This document shows, one piece after another, positions 1 to 13,144 of a stretch of DNA of 64,000 nt. The notes beneath the pieces were generated by a model. That model was not told where the DNA came from, made no database searches, and saw only the letters and a program-made list of their open reading frames with translations. The stretch covers positions 160,908-224,907 of the forward strand of contig NW_001799017.1 in NCBI RefSeq assembly GCF_000165425.1, in the 5' to 3' direction. The translations under genes were made by a program, and so were the position numbers. Source of the stretch: Paramecium tetraurelia (Eukaryota > Ciliophora > Oligohymenophorea > Peniculida > Parameciidae). Numbering within the stretch: the first letter of the stretch is position 1; every line of letters begins with the position of its first letter.

Positions 1-1965
1 TCTAACTAATTTGCAATGACTAAACTTCTTGTTCAGTCTTATGCTTTTCCTCTTCCAATAAATTCGAAAGTGTATTAGTGGTATCCTATAATTCACTCTA
101 TAATTTGTGAAGATTCAATTCCTTTGCCTAAATCTAAATTCTCAACTATTCAATTGTCTAATCCTTCTCTCTGCTTTGATTCGATAGATTTTTTATCTAT
201 CTTTCTGCATTCATTTTTTCTCTCTACAAAGTCGATTAAAGAGATATTAATTTTTACTCTTACTCTGCATTAAGCTCTTTTTCTAATGCTATTTACTCTT
301 CTAATTCCTCTATATATTTTTAGGTTTAAACCTTGATCTATTCATTCTCATTAGTCACTTAATTCAACTTATTCTAAACTCTAAATAATAATAATACTTA
401 TGATTAATTATTCAATTGCTTAAACTAAGTTAAAGTTGTCTCATATTATCTCTCTTTCAATTCTATTATTTGATTTAAACTTTAAATTTATTAAGACAAT
501 TAATTCATTAAAGCTGATTATTGTTGGTTATAATTGATCAACTCTTACTTTTATTATTCATAATCTCTGTAGTTTTTCTGGATTTAACCTTAATATTCTT
601 CTGATTACTATAAAATCTATTGAAAATTCATAAAAATATAATACATCTTTTTTTAGATTATTTATTATGCTTTATGCTTTTTCTTGATCCTTTTGGTTGT
701 TCTAAAGAAGTTGTTAACTATATTTTTATAACTCATTTAACTGATTTTATTATTCCAATAATTAATTCTTCTAATGATTGATTTAACCTTCTAGGATTTT
801 AATTTAATTATTAAAATCACTCTTCTACTTCTCCATATTTCTGTCATGTGAATTACTTAAATGCCTCTCAGCATTCTGCTAATCTTCTAAATTCTTCTAT
901 TCATTTCTAACCATTTTCTATTCCAAAATCTCAAATTAACTTCTTATTGTCTAAGTTTCCTCTTCAAAATTAGCTCTCATCCTCTTATTCTACAACAATA
1001 AGGTTTCTATCTCAGTATTCTTGATATCCAATAGACCCTTTAATTTCTCAATTTCTGAATCCATGATCTCTTATTGCGTTAAATACTATTTTTTTAGATT
1101 CTCTATTTATCCCTAATAAATAATATCCTATTTCTGTCTCAAACTGTTCACATCCAAAGAAAATTCTGTCTCTTAATCCTACAATCTATTTCTTAAAATA
1201 TCATTCTCCTTTAGTAGCTAACTCTCAAAGTATTCCTTCTCCTACAAAATTTGATTAAATTTTAATTCCAAACCATCCATCTCTTTATCCCTCATATCTG
1301 CATACTCTCTTAACTTTCTTACTTAGTTCTACAAAAGATCTATTTATGTCAGATAACTATGTTTTTGCTATTCACTTTAAACTAAAAATCTTTATGAAAT
1401 AATGATACTTGAAAAAGTGGTCTTAGTGGCTTCTACTTCTTATGATCTCTCTTTTTCTAATAAATTGTTTCTCTCCTCTAATATCTTTAATTCATTGCTT
1501 AACTTTTTCAAATCCAACTCATATTGTGCTTTTACTAAGATTTTTATTAAATAAGTGCATACATTATACTGCGCTATTCAGTTATTGCTCATACTTGGAT
1601 TTCCACAATTCGCATTCAGTCTTTTTTTAAGCATAACCTTTTTGAAGCTTATCCACATCTTGATTAAGCATTTGATTCTAATGTAAAATGTATTCGGTCT
1701 TATCATCTAACGTTCCTTGTTTACTCGTTCTTATCATCATAGCATCCAATTCATTTTTCAGTTATCTAGAATAAATTTCAAGGTCTGCACTTCTGTTCTT
1801 GTAATACTCCAATTCTTCATTAAATATTTGCGGATCCGTATTTTACCTATTCTCTTTGATACTTTTAGCAGTGAAAGAGTTTCTGACAGAACCATTTGTA
1901 TCTATATATTAAGGATATTGCTTTTTGTATTATGGACTTTGTGTGTATAGCTTATCTGATTTCAT
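1..1965 (-). CDS. Gln-rich coiled-coil protein (3' end outside window)
   Basis: The frame runs from ATG at 1965 to the left edge with no TGA once three small introns are removed (near 1532-1559, 1386-1412 and about 605-632). The protein starts MKSDKLYTQSPQ and soon becomes Glu/Lys/Gln/Leu-rich with heptad-like spacing, typical of a long coiled coil. There is no transmembrane segment or recognisable catalytic motif. Such proteins in ciliates are often basal-body, cortical or scaffold components, but that is inference. More than 25 glutamines are coded TAA/TAG, which fixes the genetic code. The C-terminus lies beyond base 1, so the length is unknown. Confidence 0.75.
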
Positions 1966-2622
1966 ATGAGGCGATGAATTTAACATATTTGAATTCGTTA
2001 AAATAAATAAAAATTAACATCTTCACATTTCATAATTAACTAAACTATTTTCAATTAACTAAAATTATTTTGATGTTCTATCATCAAAACTCCATTGTTT
2101 TACATTTGAATTTCAATTTACTTTCATTAGAGTTAATAATTTAATAAAATATTCTTCATTTAGAAATTTTACATTCCTAAGTAAAGTGAAGATCTCTGAA
2201 ATTATCAATTATAGTAACCAGCTAGAGTCTAAATTTGAACTTAATTCTTAGATTATAAACTTTCTTATACTGTTATATCTTACCTTAAGGTTTAATTATT
2301 TTTGTTTTAGAATATGATGCAATATAAATCTTTGTATATTTTTTGTTAATTTTAGTATGAAAAATACTAATTATAGATGCTTAATAAAAATTTGCTAAAT
2401 ATATTGAAATTATTTATTATCAATTTCTCATGATTTTTGTATTCTTACTGGGAGAAGAAGAGTACGTTGTTCAAATTAAACTTCTGGAGAGATTTCATAA
2501 TCTCCTAGATCTATTTATGATCTAAATAATAAAAAATAAGTAAATATATAGGAAAAATTGTTAGCATTATTTCTTGTTTTGATTATTGAAATCTTTGAAA
2601 TGTGTTTAATGATAATAAAATT
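1966..2622. other. Intergenic, no gene seen
   Basis: AT-rich DNA with stops in all frames on both strands. It holds the 5' flank of the coiled-coil gene and the 3' flank of the secreted-protein gene. Confidence 0.5.
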
Positions 2623-2994
2623 TCAATCCTGTATTATTTTTTTGCACTTTTAAACTTTTTTATGGACCTTTCTTTTTCTTCTATGAATTTCTTTCTCATT
2701 ATATGGAGCTGGTATAGGTTTGAGGATAGTCCTTCTCTTTTTAACAATTTTCTTCACTTTAATCCTCTAATCGTCGTGCTGTTCAACCATTTCACCATCC
2801 TATATTTTTTGTTAATGTTCAACTAAATCATCTTGATCTTATTATAATAGTCGGGTTTAATACTAATTTTATGTAAATATCGTTTAATGGATAAGCTACT
2901 TCTTCTGATATCGTTATCTTATATTTTGCTCTAAAGATTATCCTTAACAGTTTATGATGATGAACATAATCAGAAAAACGATAAAATGTTTCAT
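2623..2994 (-). CDS. Small secreted basic protein
   Basis: An intronless frame of 123 codons from ATG 2994 to TGA 2623. The first about 20 residues (MKHFIVFLIMFIIINC) form a clear signal peptide. The mature part is Gln/Asp-rich, and the C-terminal half is strongly basic (KKIVKKRR, RRKRKVHKK). No known domain is recognised. The signal peptide, length and clean frame make it a likely real gene for a secretory-pathway protein. The basic tail could bind polyanions, which is inference. Confidence 0.65.
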
Positions 2995-4170
2995 GAAATA
3001 AATTAATTAAATCTCAAATTATGGATCATATTTCATCTCTGATTTTGAAATTCGTTAACTCACAAGTTTAATTTTGAATAGCCTAAAGTGTGCACTGATG
3101 AAATTTATTGATTGTGCAAAACGACTTTATTTAGTAATTTGACCACTACTTAACTAAAAGGGTTAAAATATAGATAAGTTATGTTTAAGATTTAAATCTA
3201 ATTTAATGTTGGACAAATATAGTTTATATCAACAAATGATTAATTAAATAAATGAATCTCTGAGAAATCGAAGGTTAAATAGAATGTTTTGTCTCATGTG
3301 ATCAAATGCTTCAGCCTTTTAAGTTAATGTTCTAATCTTTGATTCTTTTAAATATTATATTAATAAAGATGTCATAATTCAATTAGCAATATTTTTATTT
3401 GATTTCAGATATATTTTTGCCATATAATGTTTGGTTATTGAGAGTAATCAAATAATTATTGAAATTTTTGGTTAATTAATGAGGTCATCATTGAGAAAAG
3501 AACATCATTAGATAGAATTTATTAATCATCTAACTATCATATAAATAAAGATGAAATCTCTCAGTAAATTAGAAAAACAACTAATATTTAATAAATACTT
3601 CATAATACTCATACTTAAATACTAATTATTCAATATAATAAATCAAAGAATTTTTAAATGATAATAGTGTTTATTTATATTAATTGATTGACTATGTGAT
3701 TATCACAAAAAATTTATCTTAAAATCACAGAGATAATATTTAAAAAATATAAATGTATCATTTAAATCAACATTTAATTAGACAAAATATTTAAACTGTT
3801 GAATCTAGGACTATTAAATTCTCAGTCAGCATTAAAATAGTCTTAAATTATCTTAAAAATCTTTCATCAATTAGAAGTATCATAATTTTTACACCAATTT
3901 AACCCTAAGAATTATCACCTGAGACTAGTAATAATTGATTACATAAACATTTTGTGAATAAATCTATACTGAAATAGAGAATATATGTTAAAGATAAGAA
4001 TAAATAATTGTGCGAAACATGCTTGGATATTGGATAATGATTAATCACAATATAAATAATACTAAATTCCAAGGTTTATCTCAATATTTCAATAAAATAA
4101 AGTAAATAATAATGAACATTAGGAAATATTGACTTTAACTCTTGATAATATGTATTATTATATATATAGA
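2995..4170. other. Long AT-rich gap
   Basis: About 1.2 kb with frequent TGA/TCA in every frame and no coding run I could extend. This is long for a Paramecium intergenic region, so an untranslated RNA or a decayed gene is possible, but nothing in the sequence supports either. Confidence 0.4.
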
Positions 4171-5397
4171 TCAATTATTCTCTTACTTTTTCATTTTATT
4201 TTAATTATTTTTCTTTAAATTTATCTCCAATTAGACCAAAGGGGAATCACTTCCCTCCTGATTTTTCTCTAATTTTACTTTTTTTTGTTTTTAACTGCTT
4301 TTGTTCAAATTGTAAAGGGATTCTTAGCCTTGTTCTTGTGAAGCTTAAATTTAAGCATCTGTTTTATTTAGACAATGCTCACACTTGCATAGATCATTGC
4401 ATTTCAAGTTCTGACTGTAACATTCACAATATTTTTTTTTGCATCCAGATTTTTTACAATTACATCCCTTGTGTACGACACTGGAGTTGTCTTTACTTGG
4501 TTCTTTTATGGGTTTATCTTAGATGAAATTGAATATACCTTATTAAACGAATTGTGGAGCTCCTTTTGTGGTAAAACATTAAGCAAATGCATCTGAATTT
4601 CTTAACAAGGCTTCTTCGATAGCTTTTGATCGTTCTTGAGGGTTATCTATTCTGTTTTTACATTCTTGGCAATTACAACTCTATGAACAAACCTTTTTGT
4701 AAATAATAAGGAAATCATATCATACCCCATTGTTGGCAAAGCATTCGCAATATAGTTTGAGACATTTACTTTTTTTACAGTTGCACTAAAAATCAGAAAC
4801 TTTTTGATATTAGACTAATTGATAGACTTTACTTTGAAGTTCCTTAGAAACTGTATTCTGACATTGTAAACCATCATACATAGGAGGATAGTAACAATAA
4901 GGTGGCATCATTTATTACGGAGGTCTAGGTTGATACCATTGTTGAACCATAAACTGTTGTCCAGAGGGGTATTTCATCATCATAGGTTAGGGTGGGTATT
5001 TCATTGGATAGAAGCCGAAGGGGTAGGGATTTCGATGTGGATCATCATCCATTTGATCAAAATGGGGAACTTCACCTAATGAATATTTTAGAAATGCTTA
5101 GCTACTTTGACCCTTTTTGTCGCTATTGAGATATTTCTAAGGATCATAGTCATTGAAGCCTGATTAAAATGCCGTAATACCTTTGTTTTCTAGATCGAAG
5201 TGAGGAGGAATATGGGGAAATAATTATGAATACTGCATAGGAGTAAATCGTGGCGATGGATTCATAGGCCAATCATCTGGATATTCTTGAATTTTCTTAT
5301 TATTCTCTTATTTCCTGTGGGGCTCATTTGAATTCTCCCTTCAAATAAATTAATTCAATGTCCAATACCTATTATTATCCTCCGAATATGCACACAT
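4171..5397 (-). CDS. Tesmin/TSO1-like CXC-domain protein
   Basis: Two cysteine-rich CXC motifs are clear: [20 protein letters not shown] and, after a spacer with the family's conserved RNxxAF-type segment, a second copy beginning [17 protein letters not shown]. This CRC arrangement is that of tesmin/TSO1/LIN54 DNA-binding proteins, which bind CHR-type promoter elements and regulate cell-cycle genes. The N-terminal half is Pro/Met/Tyr/Gln-rich. Three small introns are needed (near 5343-5372, one between the Cys of the first motif near 4700-4733, and one near 4515-4536). ATG 5397 is used; the frame is also open to an upstream ATG at 5490, so the protein may be longer. Confidence 0.85.
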
Positions 5398-5490
5398 AAA
5401 TTAATTTATTTAATCACTCAAGATATTCAAATTAATGATTAATTAAAACTGCTTGATCCCATCAGAATAGATAATCAACTTGCCATCCAT

Positions 5491-6215
5491 CTGGGCTAAG
5501 AAAAGGTCTGAGTAGATGACATTTAGATTTTTGTGACCAATTCAAGAATGGATATATTTAGTTTAATTATTGATATTACACAACCAATAGATGATAATTT
5601 AATACCTTGTAGAGAGAAATTCAATCATTTATTTAAAATTACAAGTAAAGTTACTACTTTTAAATTACAAATTCTAACTTTATCTCTTTTAATCAGCTAA
5701 TAGAATAAATCAATCATTAATAATCTAAATTTTTATCGAGTTTAATTATTTTGAATGAACTTTTCAAATTTAATTCAAATGATAACAATTTTATTACCAT
5801 TTTTAATATTAACTATTTTAAGTATAAATTGTTTAATATTTTAAATCGAATATTTGTAAAAAATTTTAAATTTCCTATTTTGAATTTTTATAATTAAATT
5901 AGAAACTTAAATAGTAATTATATAATTGAATAGAATTACTCATTCAAATAAGAATATATTAATAATACAAATCATTAGAATTCTTTAAGAATGCTCAAAT
6001 CTAATTTTAGGTTCATTTGAATTACTATAAACATTTAATGTATAATCAAATTTTGATATATTATTTCTTTTCTTAAATTCTATCCTAATTTTAAAAATTA
6101 ATAAAATTTATGTGCATGAATAAATCATATATGTTATCATAATATAAATATCTAAAATATAGAGTGATGATCACATAAATTTAGAAGCTATTTATATTGA
6201 ATTAATAATTTGATA
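5491..6215. other. Intergenic, no gene seen
   Basis: Very AT-rich, stops in all frames. The only coding-like stretch (5400-5550, minus) is the possible N-terminal extension of the CXC-domain gene. Confidence 0.45.
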
Positions 6216-9200
6216 TCACCAATCATCTTTCTGCATAAGATTTCCTTCATTTTCATCCTTTAATTCTAGAATTCTCACAACAGGTACGACGAAAGATTCG
6301 ATTACAGGTAATATTTCTGAAAATGAGTATTATAATAATCTTACATTCTTCAGTTAAAGTATTATAATTGTCAGGTAGATTAGATTATCTCCATTTTTAA
6401 TACTATGAGATCTAATCGTCATATTCAAAGCATGCTTTGATCAAGTATTTTAACTAAGCTTCTGACAATATAATCTTTTATTTAGGCAACTAGCCTTTGT
6501 ATAGAACTGATTTTTCCTAATTCTGCTCAATTGATTGTAATGGTAAAATAGTACCATCACATTAATTATCAGGTATAATCTTAAAAGAACGCTAAGAAAA
6601 GCTATCGTCCTTTTCTCTATTCTAAATTCTAGATTATAATTTCCTAAGTTTAAATTTGAGTTCTTCAATCCTTGTATTACTTTCTAAGTTGAAATAACTT
6701 AATTTTTATTTCGATAAATGCTTTCCTTCTTCTATTTGCTACATTAATCTAGTGTATTTTAAATAAATGTATTCTGACTATTGTATTAAGTTTGTATAAA
6801 TACTATGATTTATTTAGAAGAATTTCTTTGGTCAAAATAACTGTGTTATTTCTTGGGTTTCAATTATTCTTAATATTTTTCAATTAGATCTCTAAAATAA
6901 TTCAATTTTATACTCTTCATTGAACTCCCTATCTTTGATTGGCTTGTGTAAATGAAAGATGCGATAAATAAGAAAACAATGAAATATTAGTCTAACATTA
7001 TAAGACCAATGAATAAAGAATTTGAAAGCTAGGTTTTCAAAGATCATGTCAGTCAATTCTTTCTTAAGGTCCACTATATTTTAAAATTGTAAAATACCTG
7101 GAAATAATAAATAATTGGTGTAGATCAACTCTAAACATTTTGCTATGATTAAAGCATGTTCACTTTGAGATAGAATAATTCTGATTCCTTTTAAAAAGTA
7201 TTTTTGATCTAAAAACGACGGCATACTTAAATTAAATTGACTTATTTTTTAAAAGCATTTATTTAAAAGATCTAAACAATGAACTACATTGTCAGAATTA
7301 TATAAACTAACCTTATTGAATAAGATGACAATTATGGTATTTAATAAATTTGTATTTCTGAGTAAATAACATAAAGCAATTTTTAAAGCTTCTGGATAAT
7401 TGCATATTTCTCTTGATTTTAATTCTAAAAAAAATGCCTTAACAAGTTAAAAGTATCCCGGTAATTAATGATACGGAACATTTTTACTGTTAACTATGTA
7501 GGTATTTAGTAAATCACACCATTCTTTGAGAAATAAAAAGAAAGCAATTCCTCTTTTACCTAATCGTTTTTGCCACAATGTTTAATTAATAGTTTCATTC
7601 ATTTTATGATTATTGGCATAATATTTTGGATCTTTCATAAGATATTCATAGAAGTGCTTATTCCAATCAAAAATATCATTAAATTCTAAATTAGAAATCC
7701 CCCCACTTGATTTAGTTAGAGATCTCCACTCTGGTATTTGTTCATCCTCAGCTCTTTAAACACTGGTGATTATTTTATTTCTGAATTCTGGTACTCTGAA
7801 ATAAGCATTAGCAAAAAAGTTCTCAACAAAAGATCTTTCATTTTGTGCCAATGACTTTTACTTTAGTTTCTCCAAAATAGTGGATAGCCCTTTTTATAAA
7901 AAGACTTGATAGCTCAATCCGATGTCCATCTTAAACCTAAATAGTTTTTCATCAGTTTTTTGTGTTTGATCTGAAAATCCCAATTAAGACAGACTGAGTT
8001 CTCCTCTATTCATTAGTAGTTTAAGTATAGCATAATATTATTCTCGTAATTGTTCCTATTGTTAATCTGCTGTTTCTAATAGTCTTATTGCGAGATCAAT
8101 CAATAGTTTTTAAGAATTAAAGAGATCCTATTAAGTTTTATATTCAAAACAAACCATAGATTGTTTATGGCTCAACTTTAAATTTTCAACGATCTGATTG
8201 ATGTAATCATTTTATTATGTAATTAAATTCTAATCAGGTTCTGACTATAATAATTTTAATAATTGAAATACTTTGCTTAAGATAATATACTGCAAGTCTA
8301 ATAAACCTTATCCAGCTGAGCTCAACTGTTAAATTTCCTTTATACTGGCTTTAGCTTAATTGATCACTCTGGTTCCTTAGGATACTCCCTTATCAGTTCT
8401 AACTCCCACAATTTGCTATTTCAAATGAAATGGCAGGATGATTTCTAAATGATAATTTAGCATTCCTTCTTATACCCCATGGTTCCAAACTCTTCTGTTA
8501 TTTTGTTTCCAGTCTATTTTATATGATTTTATTCCTTTTTCAATGATCTAAATATTGTATCATTTAATAAGTACGCATTCGGTTTTTTAGGTTAAAGCAT
8601 AATTTAAATTTACATATGCCTCACATTCTATTTCTTTTTTACCATCCTTAATGATATGCCATAAGGATATTTAAATCGAAGAGGAAGTAATTTCGATTAA
8701 AGGTACTTCTACTTCCATTTCTACTTTAGAATCATTCCATACTATTTATTTATTTGATTATAGTGATTGTGGTTTGTGTAATAACTAATTTTAAAATGCA
8801 GGTGAATATTCTGAATGAAATTATAATTATGATGTCAGCATCCTTAATTAGAAACAATATTCATTGTGACTTAAAGGTTCCTTCAAGTTGAAATCAATTA
8901 ACTTTGGAATAAATCTGACAACTAGAATTTGAGCCATTTTGAAATCCAAACTCACTTTTCCGTGTTTTCTTGATCCTGCTTAAGAAAATTCATAATCAAT
9001 ATGAAATGGACCTGTGGCTATTTGATATAGATTCATTTTAAATGCTGATATCTATTCTCCGTTTTCATTTTGTATTTCGACTACAACAAATTTTTATTTT
9101 AATTACTCCTCTGTTGTTTATAATTAAAATTTATGAATGTATTTAAACTAAAAATATTATCATTAAATTACATAAAATTACCCTTAGTTTTCTTTCTCGA

Positions 9201-9410
9201 CTTCAGTTTCAAATGTAGAAAAGTGTGATATTATCATTACTACTTTGCAACTTTACTTATCATAATTACTAAACTTTATACAATATCGTCCATTTTCACT
9301 TTAATGTTTTCGATAATTACATCAAATCCAAGTTAACCCCTAGTTAACAAAGGAATACTATCAATATCTGTTAATAAATTTTCTCTCTATTTACTAGAGC
9401 AGATACCCAT
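6216..9410 (-). CDS. Large C2-like / DUF1765-like protein, probably myristoylated
   Basis: ATG 9410 gives MGICSS, a good N-myristoylation (Gly2) and palmitoylation (Cys4) signal. The next about 200 residues look like a C2-type beta domain (KFVVVEIQNENGEQ, HGKVSFDF). A long helical middle follows, then a conserved-looking stretch with EHALIIAKCLELIYTNY and FFIHWSYNVRLIFHCFLIYR, which resembles DUF1765 proteins of fungi and amoebae. At least eight short introns are needed, including ones at 9320-9330, 7290-7315, 7200-7225 and 6890-6915. Function is unknown; membrane-associated scaffolding is inference. The family assignment rests on my reading of two motifs only. Confidence 0.7.
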
Positions 9411-9667
9411 CCAAACAAATTTATATTTAAGTTATTTAAAATAAACAATTCATTTAGAATTAGATAAAAATAAGATTAATCATTTTTCAAAATACCTTAA
9501 GAAATGCTTTACTTAGATATATCACACTATTAACAATGATATTTGTATGAATTAATATTATTTATATCACAATCTCCCATATATCCATAAGCCACATAAA
9601 CCACGACAGTAAGACTAACAAAACAAAAATTGAATTATACAACTATATATCATTCAAACAACCAAAG

Positions 9668-9799
9668 ATGTTAACAAATAAATAGGAATAGATATTAGAA
9701 AATTCATTTTTAGAAGAATTAAAAAACAACAAATCTGGCTTACAAATTAACCAATCCAAGGTAAAAGTGAGAAATTCAAAATCATTGGGTAAAATATGA
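9668..9799 (+). CDS. Very small ORF, doubtful
   Basis: A 43-codon frame (MLTNKQEQILENSFLEELK...) with Paramecium-like composition and one TAG-coded Gln, in a 640-base gap. There is no partner exon, domain or signal peptide. It may be the first exon of a gene I could not extend, or chance. Confidence 0.2.
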
Positions 9800-10052
9800 A
9801 GAGCAATCAGCACATCTGAGAATAATGAAACTGAATACCATTAATAAATAGCCTAAAGAAACATTTTATATATTCAATTTGTCACCTTTTTTCTTATTTA
9901 TTCAATCAATTTATTGTATAGGTTGAAGGTATGTTGCTTATTTCAACTAGCATTAGACAAAAAACATCATAGTATCAAACTGATTCTTCATCCATTTCAA
10001 GTGGATGAATACTCATTTCAGGTTAACATTCTCTTCTAAAGTAATTTAGATT

Positions 10053-10283
10053 TCAAATTACATATATATATAATTGATTAACAATTTCAAAAGGCTTAAA
10101 TAAATTTATTATATTATTTATTTGTTTTGTAACATTATTTATTAACAAATAAAACAAAAATTTGAGATCAAACTCATTATATATATATTTAATTATGATC
10201 ATTTGATATATGATTAATTGATCAAAATACATACTTCTATCGAAATTCTTTTTCAAATAATTTAAGGCAAATCCTAATTCCAC
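10053..10283 (-). CDS. Small hydrophobic ORF, doubtful
   Basis: A 76-codon frame free of all three stop triplets, ending at a true TGA. It is Ile/Tyr/Asn-rich with a hydrophobic centre (FLFYLLINNV). Using no TAA/TAG Gln over 76 codons is slightly unusual for AT-rich noncoding DNA, but the composition is also unlike neighbouring genes. Could be chance. Confidence 0.25.
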   Translation of the reverse strand: MELGFALNYLKKNFDRSMYFDQLIIYQMIIIKYIYNEFDLKFLFYLLINNVTKQINNIINLFKPFEIVNQLYIYVI

Positions 10284-11139
10284 ATCTCAAGATATACAGT
10301 ACAGTATTAATAGTTTAAGCAACTTCATTTTTATGATTAGATAGAGTGATTTACTTATAAATTTAGTTAGTATTAAGATTTGATAAGCTATAACTCTGAT
10401 TTTACTTTTCAAAAAGAAAATAAGTAAACCATCTTCATTCATGTATAGTGGTTGATTTTCTTTATGTTTAATCCTTAAAAATTAGAATTATCCAAAATAT
10501 GAGAATTCAAAGGTATTGCAATTAAAAAGAGTTACAACTATTCCTAAAATTAATTCAGCTTTTTAATTGGTTTCATGTTAAACTCCATTTACTCTTATTT
10601 AGTTATTCCTCTATTTATTGTATTGGGTAATTATGCTAAAATAATAAGAATTTTTATTTCTTAACAGTAAAATAACAAAACTGCTAATAAAGTTAAGAAA
10701 ATAGAGCCAATAATATTTAAAGAATGTTTTGGACATCATTATTTTTATCATCTTATAAGAACAATATAATTTGTTATTTGAAAATCATTTACACTAATTT
10801 TTGACACTGAAAGTTGTAACAATTAAATTATATATCTGATACTAGGCATAATTATTAGAATTCTTTTGTTATAAAAGGCAATGATGATTGTATTTATTAT
10901 TACTTGAGGTTTCAATACAAAATTAGGTGATATATTATTGACAGGAATAATCAAAAATAATTATTTAAAATCAATTTATCGTTTTATTTAGCTATTTTTG
11001 GGAATGGATATTTAAAAAAAATAGTTTTCTTTGAAATTAGAAAATGGATTAAATAAAAGGAAATTAGAAAATTGGGTTGTAGATAGTTTAGAGTGGTTTG
11101 AATGAAAAATGAATAGATTTATAATAATAATAGTTTTGA
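10284..11139. other. Intergenic, no gene seen
   Basis: AT-rich with stops in all frames. Nothing recognised. Confidence 0.45.
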
Positions 11140-12040
11140 TCAAGCTGGGATTATGATTGGATTAACATCGACCAGTTCATAATCATATCTAATTTGATCA
11201 TATTTTTATTTTTCAACAATCAATCTGCAATTGAAGAGACTCTTAGTTCTTTCGCATTTTCTCTTAGTTGAATCCATTTCAATGTTTTTGAGTTGTTCTT
11301 TGGTGGTTTTTCCAGTGATAATGAGAAAGATATGAAATACAAGTAAACCAAAGACTAGCAGTATGCATATTCCAAAGGGAACCATCAAAATAATGATCAG
11401 AATTTGCTGAACTTTTTCATCGTTTGTTGCAATGAGGATAACGAAACATAAAAACTCAATTCCAAATGAGATGGCTGCCATAGTAAGGGTGGATATGAAG
11501 GATATGAAGTAAGCATAATTACGTTTGCCAATGCAATTGTTAACAAAGGGACAATGATGATCAAATACATCCACACAATTATCACATTCTGCACAATGAT
11601 TAGAACGAGGAGGTTTCTTAATCATACAAGTAATACAGATTCTAATGTTATAATTACTATTATCAGCTTCGGTTGGTATTAAATGCAGAAGATTCTCGTC
11701 TTTCATTTTTTCAATGATGTCTTTTCTAGGTATAATACCCTAAGTTAATAGATATAGTGATTGTTACTGGATCAGTGAATTAAGTTAGAAACAGGAATAG
11801 CACACAGCTGAAATACATGACATACGAGATGATTGGGAGAGAGGGATGTAAGACAATCCAAATCTGGGGTGAGATGTAGACAATAAATGGGGCACCAATC
11901 AACAGGATTAATATCCATGTAATTAAATTCGTTGTGTGATCTGCGCTCGGTCCTGTCATTAAGCGACCTCGACAAAGGAATCTATTATTCGACGGCCATA
12001 GTTAGTATAAGTGCACTAGTTATTATTTGTTTTAATTCAT
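11140..12040 (-). CDS. DHHC-type protein S-palmitoyltransferase
   Basis: The cysteine-rich domain is complete: CxxC, HCxxC, then [16 protein letters not shown], whose Cys is the acylated catalytic residue. Upstream are the typical [14 protein letters not shown] motif, two membrane segments ([17 protein letters not shown] and [19 protein letters not shown]) and the TDPGIIPR (DPG) motif. Two more membrane segments follow the CRD, giving the standard four-helix topology. These enzymes add palmitate to cytoplasmic Cys of membrane proteins at ER, Golgi or plasma membrane. One 28-nt intron splits the DPG motif (about 11734-11761). The C-terminus is short. The start at 12040 lies 38 nt after the end of the next minus-strand gene. 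Confidence 0.93.
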
Positions 12041-12078
12041 TAAGGAAATTAAGTATTTTAAATTGCAATTTAAGATTA

Positions 12079-13144
12079 TCAATGCATTTTCTATTTCGGA
12101 GAGAAGGGTCTATTATATTCCTAAAGTTTCCTATCTGAGTTCTTTACAGACAAAGGCTCTCGTATCTCATGTGGGCCTGACTTTATTGAAGACTATTTCA
12201 TGAGAGGCTTCTCTTCAACTATCGCATTTAGCACAGAAGCCTTGATCTGAATGGAATGGGGAGGCATAATCTAATTGAAATGAGGAAAGAATCTATTGAA
12301 TTTGTAGAAACTCAGCATCTTGGTTTACAATGATTGACACTAATTTTGTAGTTTATTTTACTTCCTTATACAACTCCAACAGTTGTTATTTGTTCCCTAT
12401 CAAACTTGGGTTCTTTTCGATAAGATACTTTACGTCTTTGAGTATGAAAATATAAATGTCCTGAATGTCAAAATAGAGGAACTTAACTAAATGTGCCATC
12501 ACCGGATTGGTTTCATGATCTTAACTTATTCTTTCTATCAAATGTTACATACTCATTCCGATGTAGCATTAATTCGACAACGTAAAGTAGATCATTAGAT
12601 CTTCTTAAGGTTTATTGAATTCTTCATTTATCAAAGTGGTTTGAGCAGCCAATTTATATATATAACAGTAATAAGATTGGCATAATTATCCATACACGTT
12701 CTCTGAGTCATCTTTGCTCTTGATATTTATTATTAAACGAGTATTGATAATCATTTTTGAGAATTCAGCCCTTGCTACTTAAGAACTGATGATAATATGA
12801 ACTAATAAGAGCATTTTTAACTTTATGAAGAAATTTTTCTCCTATTATAAGTACTCTCCTACTACTACTAATAATTATTTTAAAAACTAAGACTAAATGG
12901 TAATCTATTAATTTACTTTTGATTGATCATTGGCAAAAAAGTGTTTTAATCTCTTGCTTATTTCTGCTTATTATGTAAATTGAGTGTCATTGCTGTTTAA
13001 TTTTAAATCTTTTAGAGCAGCCAAAATTGGATTATTTGCTTGTCCAGCAGAATTATCATTTATCAATTGTTTTAATTTTGTAATCATATGATTATTTATA
13101 TTTTCTGTTAAAGAAAATTTATATAATCGATGGGCAAACAGCAT
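12079..13144 (-). CDS. Uncharacterised helical protein
   Basis: Frame from ATG 13144 with introns of 24 nt (about 12890-12913) and 19 nt (about 12294-12312). About 340 residues, largely alpha-helical, with a hydrophobic run (MLLLVHIIISSQVARAEF) around residue 110. It ends in a Lys/Ser/Pro-rich tail (FSPKQKMH). Without the second intron the frame would stop at a TGA just after a CAKCD sequence; the spliced reading restores a coding frame up to 12079. I do not recognise the family. It is followed by the DHHC gene after 38 nt, normal packing for Paramecium. Confidence 0.65.

Noticed and set aside
1-1965. Reading the left end with the standard code as noncoding DNA
   Set aside because: Over 600 codons are free of TGA in one frame while TAA/TAG are frequent and fall at Gln-like positions, so the ciliate code explains it better.
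11772-11975. Minus-strand frame of 67 codons
   Set aside because: A different frame of the DHHC gene; the transmembrane and DPG motifs lie in the chosen frame.
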